NCBI GenBank assembly: GCA_964036045.1
Contig: OZ038382.1
Location: 107,654,578 to 107,718,577, forward strand
Direction of reading: 5' to 3'
From: Eutreptiella sp. 'Long Island Sound 2002'
Lineage: Eukaryota > Euglenozoa > Euglenophyceae > Eutreptiales > Eutreptiaceae
Length of the DNA: 64,000 nucleotides
Below are positions 56,691 through 64,000 of the stretch, piece after piece (within the stretch, counting starts at the first letter, position 1; each line of letters begins with the position of its first letter). Under the pieces are notes generated by a model, which did no database searches, was not told where the DNA came from, and was given only the letters and a program-made list of their open reading frames with translations. A program made the position numbers and the translations under genes.

Positions 56691-58161
56691 CCTTCAGTTG
56701 GGGTTAGGGACTCACAATCCGCGCTTTATTGCACAGCTCCTTGAGTTGGGGTCAGGGACTCTCAATCCATGGTTCGTTGCGTGGCCCCTTGAGTTGGGGT
56801 TAGGGACTCTCAATCCACGCTTTGTTGCGTGGCCCATTGAGTTGGGGTTAGAGACTCTCAATCCACGTTTTTTTTGCGTAGCCCCTTGAGTTGGGGTTAG
56901 GGACTCACCATCCCGGGTTTGTTGTGTGGCCCCTTGAGTTGGGGTTAGGGCCTTGCAATCCACGCTTTGTTGCTTGGTTCCTTGAGTTGGGGTTGGGGAC
57001 TCTCAATCCACGCTTTGTTGCGTGGCCCCTTGAGTTGGGGTTAGGGACTCGCAATCCACTCTTTGTTGCGGAGCTCCTTGAGATGGGGTTAGGGTCTTAC
57101 AATCCACGCTTTGGTGCGTGGCCCCTCGAGTTGGGTTTGGGGACTCTGAATCCACGCTTTGTTGTGTGGCCCCTTGAGTTGGGGTTAGGGACTCGCAATC
57201 CACTCTTTGTTGCGGAGCTCCTTGAGATGGGGTTAGGGTCTTGCAATCCACGCCTTGGTGCGTGGCCCCTCGAGTCGGGGTTTACAATTCTCGGTTTGTT
57301 GTTTGGCACCTTGAGTTGGGGTCAGGGACTCACAATCCACACTTTCTTGCGTGGCCCCTTGAGTTGGGGTTAGGGACTCTCAATCCACGCTTTGTTGCGT
57401 GGCCCCTTGAGATGGGGTTAGGGACTCTCAATCCACGCTTTGTTGCGTGGCCCCTTGAGATGGGGTGAGGGACTCTCAATCCGCGCTTTGTTGCGTGGCC
57501 CCTTGAGCTGGTGTTAGGGACTCTCAATCCGCGCTTTATTGCAGAGCTCCTTGAGTTGGGGTTAGGGACTCACAATACACGGTTTGTTGTGTGGCCCCTT
57601 GAGTTGGGCTTAGGGACTCACAATCCTCAGTTTGTCGCGTGGTCCCCTCAGTTGGGGTTTGGGACTCGCAATCCACGCTTTCTTGCGGAGCTCCTTGAGT
57701 TGGGATTAGGGACTCACAATCCACGCTTTGTTGTGCGGGCCCTTGAGTTGGGGTTAGGGACTCACAATCCACGCTTTGTTGCGTGGCCCCTTTAGTTGGG
57801 CTTTGGGACTCGCAATCCACGCTCTGTTGCGGAGCTCCTTGAGTTGGGATTAAGGACTCACGATCCACGCTTTGTTGCATGGCCTCTTGAGTGGAGGTTA
57901 GGGACTCTTAATCCACGCTTTGTTCCTTGGCCTTTTGAGTTGGGGTCAGGGACTCTCAGTCCACGCTTTGTTGCATGGCCCCTTGAGTTGGGGTTAGGGA
58001 CTCTCAATCCACACTTCGTTGCGTGGCCCCTTGTGTTGGGGTTAGGGCCTCTCAATCCACGCTTTGTTGCGTGGCCCCTTGAGTTGGGGTTAGGGATCCT
58101 CAATCCGCGCTTTATTGCAGAGCTCCTTGAGTTGGGGTTAGGGACTCTCAATCCATGTGTG

Positions 58162-58355
58162 TGTAAGCGACAGGATTATCCCACAGCCTCAACGCGCATA
58201 AAGAACTGCACAATCCCATCTCTTGTAACTCAGATACTCAGATACACATGAAATCTCATCATTCGTAATCTCGGTTCAATCTTTATCTGCACTCACGCGC
58301 AACCTACATTCTGCAACTATCGCAACCGCAAGCGCTGCAACTCTTTTCCATTACA
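58162..58355 (-). repeat. 3' LTR (194 bp)
   Basis: Aligns with 60592-60857 except for a 72-bp stretch missing here (between ACTCAGAT and ACACATGAAATC) and several substitutions, so the two LTRs have diverged since insertion. Confidence 0.85.
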
Positions 58356-58365
58356 CTCCCCTCCT
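58356..58365 (-). promoter_or_regulatory. Polypurine tract of the LTR element
   Basis: AGGAGGGGAG on the minus strand, directly next to the 3' LTR, the expected site for plus-strand DNA priming in LTR elements. Confidence 0.75.
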
Positions 58366-59647
58366 AAGACCTGACATACACCTATGGAAGGGTCTGAAAA
58401 TCATCAAATCTTATTGGGATGAGTTGCTGTGCTATATATAATTTGTTGGGTGCCCATAAAATTCTGGTTGTGGTTAAAGACACCATGGGGTCAGTCACTA
58501 TGACTCTACACACTCCCCTACCAAGCTTCAGGACCCCTGCCCCTAGCTGTCTAAGGTGGGCCTACCGTGCCTCAGGGCTTGGCTGTTCAAACTATTCTAC
58601 AATCTGCTTCAGTCACCTTAGCTTTCTATAGACTAGCGTGCAATGCCTCAACCCCTAGCTTTCTAGGCCTGAGTGTGTATCATACAATATTTTGATAAGT
58701 TAGCTTGAGAATTGGCGTTAAATTGTACAAAAAACTGGCAACCCATATGGCAGAATGAAATAAATTACAACATCTATATTGTTTCCAGTGGCTTGATTTT
58801 TCCTGCTGCACCTACACAAAATATTGTGCTCCAAAAACCCACTGCTGCTTTTTTCCAAACAGTTTTCACAAAAAAGTGCCATCAGTGGTATGGCTACTCA
58901 TGCAACAACAATGGTCCTCCGGGCGCACACCAGAGACCAAAATTGTTTCCAGGACCCATAAAAACAGTTTTCACGCCCCACGCGAAAAGGGCAGAGTGGC
59001 CCGGGCTCCAACTAGCGCCACTTCAAAAACCAATACCCTGCATTCCCTATAAGGACAAAGAAAAAAAAAAGAGCAAATATATTCCACACAACCGGTGCAG
59101 AATTCCAAAGCTGGGCAAAAACGCCAGCGCAAGGACTCACCAGAGTCCACTGAAGGCATGTCCATAAGAATAGAACATGCTAGGTGCAAAACTCCAAACA
59201 GGGCACTGCACTGGCAGTCCCTTCGCGAGTATATAAGAAAAAACGGCCACTGAAAAACAGATGCAGTCCCCAATCTGCAGCCCAAGTGCCCAGAGCACAG
59301 GAGGGCTTCTTGTAAAAAAATAAGACAAACCTGACAATATGTATACACCAACCAGTGCAAAACACTTGGCAGCTGAGGCTGCCGGCGCCTTAGTGACATA
59401 CCTGTTTTTCTCATCAACTCATTTGTAATGAGATGCACAGGAGAAAAGGGAGCCCCCCCTGGGAGCTGAGGGTGCAGGCCCACAGGACGCGCACGCACAC
59501 CAACCACACACCTACACCCATTCGTGGACGCGCACGCACATCAACACATACTCCCAGTGAGCATGTACCCTGTCCTTGCGCCGGTAGGTATTGTTACACA
59601 ATCACGCATGGACGTGCACGCACATCAACACACATGTGCAAGAACAT

Positions 59648-60490
59648 TTAAACCTTCTTTTTCCGGCACCGTGTTCTTTTTCCTCTGGCCTTAGTCTGCT
59701 CACTGGTCATCGTGACCTCCATCGCCTCCAGCGAGATCACCAAATTTGTCCAAAACTCTTGTGTTCTTTCGATACTTGGCGACGTGGATCCTGGTGCACC
59801 ATGCACACTTGGATGCAGCGTCGTCCTCTCTTCGCGTCGTCTGTTTGGCGCTGCACTCTCCTCTGTCTGGATGCTCTGTTGCAGCGCGCCCATTTCTTCG
59901 CGTCGCCTGTTTGGCGCTGCGCTCTCATCTGGCTGGACGCTTGTTTGCGGCGCTCTGTCCTTTTCGCGTTTTCTGTTTGGCGCCGCACTCTCCCTTGGCT
60001 GGATGCTTGGCGGCGGCACACTGTCCTGGGCGCGTGGTCTGTTCGGCGCCGCGGTTTCCTGTGGCTGGATGCTTTGTTGCAGCGCGCTCCTCTCTTCGCG
60101 TGGTCTGTTTGGCGCCGCGATTGCCACGTTGGTTTGCGCGTTCAGCGCCTCCTTTGCTCGCCAAAAAATTTCTTGGAAGCAATCGCTCATGTGTTGCTCT
60201 TGTTTTTGAACCCATAAGGCTTGTTCGATGCCGCCGGCTCCGCACTCCCAAAGGTCTCCTCTCCTCTCTTCTGTACCCTTGCGATACCTCTGTGCTCTAG
60301 CGTTTCTCAGCTGCGCAGTAAAGTCGGCGGTTGCTTCCATGAGTCCCAGTCTCCTGTTTACAGCGTGCATGGCACAAGCTCTCACTGCTCTCTCTTGCGC
60401 AATTTCTCGTACCGATCCCTCTGTGCGACTCATGATCCCTCTCACCAGCAGCTCATCGCAGCACTCCACGATCTTGTTGTCGTCCAACAT
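59648..60490 (-). CDS. Gag-position ORF with 22-residue internal repeats
   Basis: A 280-codon frame from ATG at 60490 to TAA at 59648. The frame stays open 5' to 60580, so a non-ATG or spliced start is possible. It is the only substantial ORF of the LTR element and lies where gag would be. The N-terminal half is helical and charged (MLDDNKIVECCDELLVRG; AQERAVRACAMHAVNRRLG). The C-terminal half has five 22-residue repeats based on AAPNR-RE----LQQSIQP-ES at 59790-60118. The end is basic (GKRTRCRKKKV). No zinc knuckle or known gag motif seen. Its intact frame amid diverged LTRs is notable. Confidence 0.55.
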   Translation of the reverse strand: MLDDNKIVECCDELLVRGIMSRTEGSVREIAQERAVRACAMHAVNRRLGLMEATADFTAQLRNARAQRYRKGTEERRGDLWECGAGGIEQALWVQKQEQHMSDCFQEIFWRAKEALNAQTNVAIAAPNRPREERSALQQSIQPQETAAPNRPRAQDSVPPPSIQPRESAAPNRKREKDRAPQTSVQPDESAAPNRRREEMGALQQSIQTEESAAPNRRREERTTLHPSVHGAPGSTSPSIERTQEFWTNLVISLEAMEVTMTSEQTKARGKRTRCRKKKV

Positions 60491-60591
60491 GTTGAGCAAT
60501 CGCCACCGCAAAAGGTCTTCAGGGACTCCTTGGCGGCGTCGGCCACGGAACCCCAACTGCCTGTCAGAACCCGGAACTTAGGTAACAATCT

Positions 60592-60857
60592 TGTAAGCGA
60601 CAGGATTATCCCACAGCCGCAACGCGCATAAAGAACTGCACAATCCCATCTCTTGTAACTCAGATTGTTATACCCTTTGTCCGGGTCATGTCATATCTAC
60701 ACAACAATGATATCAATAATAAAACACATACAAACATGTACAAATACACATGAAATCTCATCATTCGTAATCTCGGTTTAATCTTTATCTGCACTCACGC
60801 GCGACCTAAATTTTGCAACTATCGCAACCGCAAGCGCTGCAACTCATTTCCATTACA
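60592..60857 (-). repeat. 5' LTR (266 bp)
   Basis: Full-length LTR relative to the 194-bp copy. After it, on the minus strand, the expected primer-binding site has only a weak resemblance to the plant initiator-tRNA type (ATTGTTACCTAAG). Confidence 0.85.
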
Positions 60858-63800
60858 GTTTGTTGCGCGGCCCATTGAGTTGGGGTTAGATACTCTCAAT
60901 CGACATTTTTTTTTGCGTAGCCCCTTGAGTTGGGGTTAGGGACTCACAAACCCCGGTTTGTTGCGTGGCCCCTTGATTTGGGGTTAGGGCCTTGCAATCC
61001 ACGCTTTGTTGCGTGGCCCCTTGAGTTGGGATTGGGGAATCACAATCCACGCTTTGTTGCGTGGCCCCTTGAGTTTGGGTTAGGGACTCGCAATCCACTC
61101 TGTGTTGCGGAGCTCCTTGACATGGGGTTAGGGTCTTACAATCCACGCTTTGTTGCGTGGCCCCTCGAGTTGGGTTTGGGGACTCTCAATCCACGCTTTC
61201 TTGCGAGGCCCCCTGAGTTGGGACTCACAATCCTCGGTTTGTTGTGTGGCCCCTTGAGTTGGGGTTAGGGACTCACAATCCACGCTGTGTTGCTCGCCCC
61301 CTGAGTTGGGACTCACAATCCACACTTTCTTGCGTGGCCCCTTCACTTGGGGTTAGGGACTCTCAATCCACGCTTGGTTGCATGGCCCCTTCAGTTGGCG
61401 TTAGGGACTCTCAATCCACGTATTTTTTGCGTGGCCCCTTGAGTTGGGGTCAGGGACTCTCAATCCACGCTTTGTTGCGTCGCCCCTTGAGTTTGGGTTA
61501 GGGACTCGCAATCCACGCTTTGTTCCGTGGCCCCTTGAGTTGGGGTTAGGGACTCACAATCCACGCTTTGTGCGTGGCCCCGTGAGTTGGGGTTAGGGAC
61601 TCGCAATCCGCGCTCTAATCCTTGGCCCTTGAGTTGGGGTTAGCGACTCACATTCCACGGTTTGTTGCGTGGCCCCTTGAGTTGGGGTTAGGGCCTCGCA
61701 ATCCACGCTTTGTTGCGTGACCCCTTGAGTTGGGGTCGGGGACTCGCAATCCACTCTTTGTTGCGGAGCTCCTTGAGTTGGGGTTAGGGACTTACAATCC
61801 ACGCTTTGTTGCGTGGCCCCTTGAGTTGGGGTTAGGGACTCGCAAGTTAGGGACTGTTAATCTACGCTTTCTTGCGTGGTAACTTGAGTTGGGGTTAGGG
61901 ACTCATAATCCACGCTTTGTCTCGTGGCCCCTTGCGTTGGGGTCACGGACTCTCAACGCACGCTTTGTTGTGCGGCCCCTTGAGTTGGGGTTAGGGACCC
62001 TCAATCCACTTTTTGTTTGAGTGGCCCTTTGAGTTGGGGTTAGAGACTCGCAATCCACGCTTTGTTGCGGAGCTCCTTGAGTTGGGGTTAGGGACTAGTA
62101 ATCCACGCTTTGTTGCGTGACCCCTTGAGTTGGAGTTCGGGCCTCTCAATCCACGCTTTGTTGCGTGGCCCCATGAGAAGGGGTCAGGGACTCTCAATCC
62201 ACGCTTTGTTCCTTGGCCCCTTGTGTTGGGGTTAGGGACTCTCAATCCACGCTTTGTCGCGTGGCCCGTTGAGTTGGGGTTAGGCACTCACAATCCACGC
62301 TTTGTTGCGTGGCCCTTTGCGTTTGGGTTAGGGACTCTCAATCCACGCTCTGTTGCGTGGCCCCTTGATTTGGCGTTGGGGACTCTCAATCCGCACTTTA
62401 TTGCAGAGCTGCTTGAGTTGGGGTTAGGGAGTCACAATCCACGCTTTGTTGCGTGGCCCCTGGAGTTGGTGTTAGGGCCTCTCAATCCAATGTTGCGTGG
62501 CCCCTTAAGTTGTGTTTAGGGACTCTCAATCCGCGCTTTATTGCAGAGCTCCCTGAGTTGGCGTTACGGACTCTCAATCCACGCTTTGTTGCTTGGCCCC
62601 TTGATTTGCGGTTAGGGACTGGCAATCGTCGCTTTCTTGCATGGCCCCTTAAGTTCGCCTTAGGCCTGTTAATCTACGCTTTGTTGCGTGGCCACCTGAG
62701 TTGGGGTTAGGGACTCGCAATCCACGCTTTGTTCTGGAGCCCCTTGAGTTGGCGTTAGGGACTCATAATCCACGCTTTGTTGCGTGGCCCCTTGAGTTGG
62801 GGTTAGGGACTCTCAATCCCCGCTTTGTTGTGTGGCCCCATGAGTTGGGGTCAGGGACTCTCAAACCACGCTTTGTTGCGTGGCCCCTTGAGTTGGGGTT
62901 CGGGACTCTCAATCCACGCTTTGTTGCGTGGCCCCTTGAGTTGGGGTTAGGGACTCTCAATCCGCGCTTTGTTGCGCGGCCGCTTGCGTTGGGGTTAGGT
63001 ACTCTCAACCCACGGTTTGTTGCGAGGCCCCTTGAGTTGGGGTTAGGTACTCTCAATCCGCGCTTTGTTGTGTCGCCCCTTGAGTTGGGGTTAGGGACTC
63101 TCAATCCACGCTCTGTTGCGTGGCTCCTTGAGTTGGCGTTACGGACTCTCAATCCACGCCTTAGTTGTGTGGCCCCTTGAGTTGGGGTTAGGGTCTCTCA
63201 ATCGGCGCTTTATTGCAGAGCTCGTTGAGTTGGCGTTAGGGACTCTCAATCCACGCTTTGTTGCGTGGCCCCTTGAGTTGGCGTTACGGACTCGCAATCC
63301 ACGCTTTGTTGGGTGGCCCCTTGAGTTGGGGTTAGGGACTCACAATCCACGCTTTGTTGCGTGGCCCCTTAAGTTGGCCGCTTTATTGCCGAGCTCCTTG
63401 AGTTGGGGTCCGGGGCTCTCATTCCACGCTTTGTTGCGTGGCCCCTTGACTTTTGTTTAGGGACTCTCAATCCGCGCTTTATTGCAAAGCTCCTTGAGTT
63501 GGCGTTAGGGACTCTCAATCCACTCTTTGTTGCGTGGCCCCTTGAGTTGGGGTTAGGGACTCTCAATCCACGCTTTGTTGCGTGGCCCCTTAGGGACTCT
63601 CAATCCACGCTTTGTTGCGTGGCCCCTTGATTTGGCGTTAGGGACTCTCAATCCACGTTTTTTTTGCGTGGCCCCTTGAGCTGGGGTTAGGGACTCACAA
63701 TCCACGCTTTGTTGTGTGGCCCCTTGAGTTGCGGTTAGGGTCTCTCAATCGGCGCTTTATTGCAGAGCTCCTTGAGTTGGCGTTAGGGGTTCTCAATCCA

Positions 63801-64000
63801 CGCTTTGTTGCGTGGCCCCTTGAGTTGGGGTTAGGGACTCACAATCCACGCTTGTTGCGTGGCCCCTTAAGTTGGGGTTAGGGACTCTCACTCCACGCTT
63901 TGTTGTGTGGCCCCTCGAGTTGGGGTTAGGGACTCTCAATCCCCGCTTTATTGCCGAGCTCCTTGAGTTGGGGTCCGGGGCTCTCATTCCACGCTTTGTT
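60858..64000. repeat. 48-bp minisatellite, right block (about 65 units)
   Basis: Same unit as 48985-58161, resuming directly after the 5' LTR at GTTTGTTGCGCGG and running off the window end. More units here are truncated or carry point variants (for example near 61850 and 62490). Confidence 0.97.

Larger units (their letters stand above)
48985..58161. repeat. 48-bp minisatellite, left block (about 190 units)
   Basis: Unit of 48 bp: TTGCGTGGCCCCTTGAG, TTGGGGTTAGGGACT, CTCAATCCACGCTTTG. Two main subtypes differ in GCGTGGCCCC versus GCGGAGCTCC. Sixteen codons per unit keep frames open on both strands; the peptide repeats (LGLGTLNPRFVAWPLE and others) are by-products. Each unit contains GGGTTAGGG, a telomere-like word. 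Units with 1-4-bp indels occur. Interrupted by the LTR element and resumes at 60858. Confidence 0.97.
58162..60857 (-). mobile_element. 2.7-kb non-autonomous LTR retroelement inserted in the 48-bp array
   Basis: Two direct repeats, 58162-58355 and 60592-60857, begin TGTAAGCGACAGG and end CCATTACA, giving the TG...CA ends and TGTAA/TTACA inverted tips of LTRs. On the minus strand a polypurine tract AGGAGGGGAG abuts the 58162-58355 copy, making that the 3' LTR and fixing the orientation. An ORF follows the 5' LTR. No reverse transcriptase, integrase or protease is present. Array units continue on both sides. No clean target duplication: flanks are ATGTG and GTTTG. Confidence 0.85.

Noticed and set aside
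58162-60857. Target-site duplication for the LTR element
   Set aside because: Adjacent bases ATGTG and GTTTG do not match; the surrounding repeat may have recombined.
48985-64000. Proteins with 16-residue repeats (LGLGTLNPRFVAWPLE type)
   Set aside because: By-product of a 48-bp unit with few stops. Frames occur on both strands and break at indels with no conserved start.

Overview
This window looks like nuclear DNA of a eukaryote, probably a repeat-rich photosynthetic protist. A green-lineage alga with a large genome is my best guess, not an identification. The reasons are spliced genes with GT-AG introns, a mitochondrial i-AAA (YME1/FtsH) protease gene split over more than 27 kb, an ankyrin-repeat exon, a decayed insertion of a plastid-type rps12, an LTR retroelement and several DNA-transposon-like units. 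Nothing suggests bacterial operons.

Layout. 1-4290: an 85-bp hairpin-rich minisatellite, then copy 1 of an unnamed element whose open frame resembles a Ulp1 (C48) cysteine protease with zinc-binding clusters. 4291-6963: mostly non-coding, with a degenerate rps12 at 5863-6090. 6964-33981: four exons of a YME1-like AAA metalloprotease, + strand. They join in frame at three phase-0 GT-AG introns of 2266, 155 and 23592 bp. The last intron holds diverged tandem repeats, a GC-rich insertion, a small Stc1-like zinc-ribbon ORF and a 16.3-kb satellite of 96-bp monomers in a ~979-bp higher-order repeat. The N-terminal exons (Walker A, Walker B) are not in the window.

33982-43107: intergenic or intronic DNA with an 882-bp foldback-type DNA transposon with a 9-bp target duplication (37491-38372), a region with weak coding character (38568-39631) and a possible hAT-like element (40711-42293) enclosing a two-exon gene. 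43108-47278: copy 2 of the Ulp1-like element, a pseudogene with several disruptions, again just downstream of an 85-bp array and flanked by AT-rich palindromic repeats. 48212-48647: first exon of an ankyrin-repeat gene. 48985-64000: a 48-bp minisatellite interrupted by a 2.7-kb non-autonomous LTR retroelement (58162-60857, minus strand) and running off the window end.

The main theme is expansion of repeats inside genes. A conserved protease gene spans a 23.6-kb intron that is mostly satellite, and an ankyrin exon opens into an intron-like stretch of at least 15 kb, again mostly tandem repeat. Nearly all long open frames in the arrays are by-products of repeat units divisible by three and are not reported as genes.
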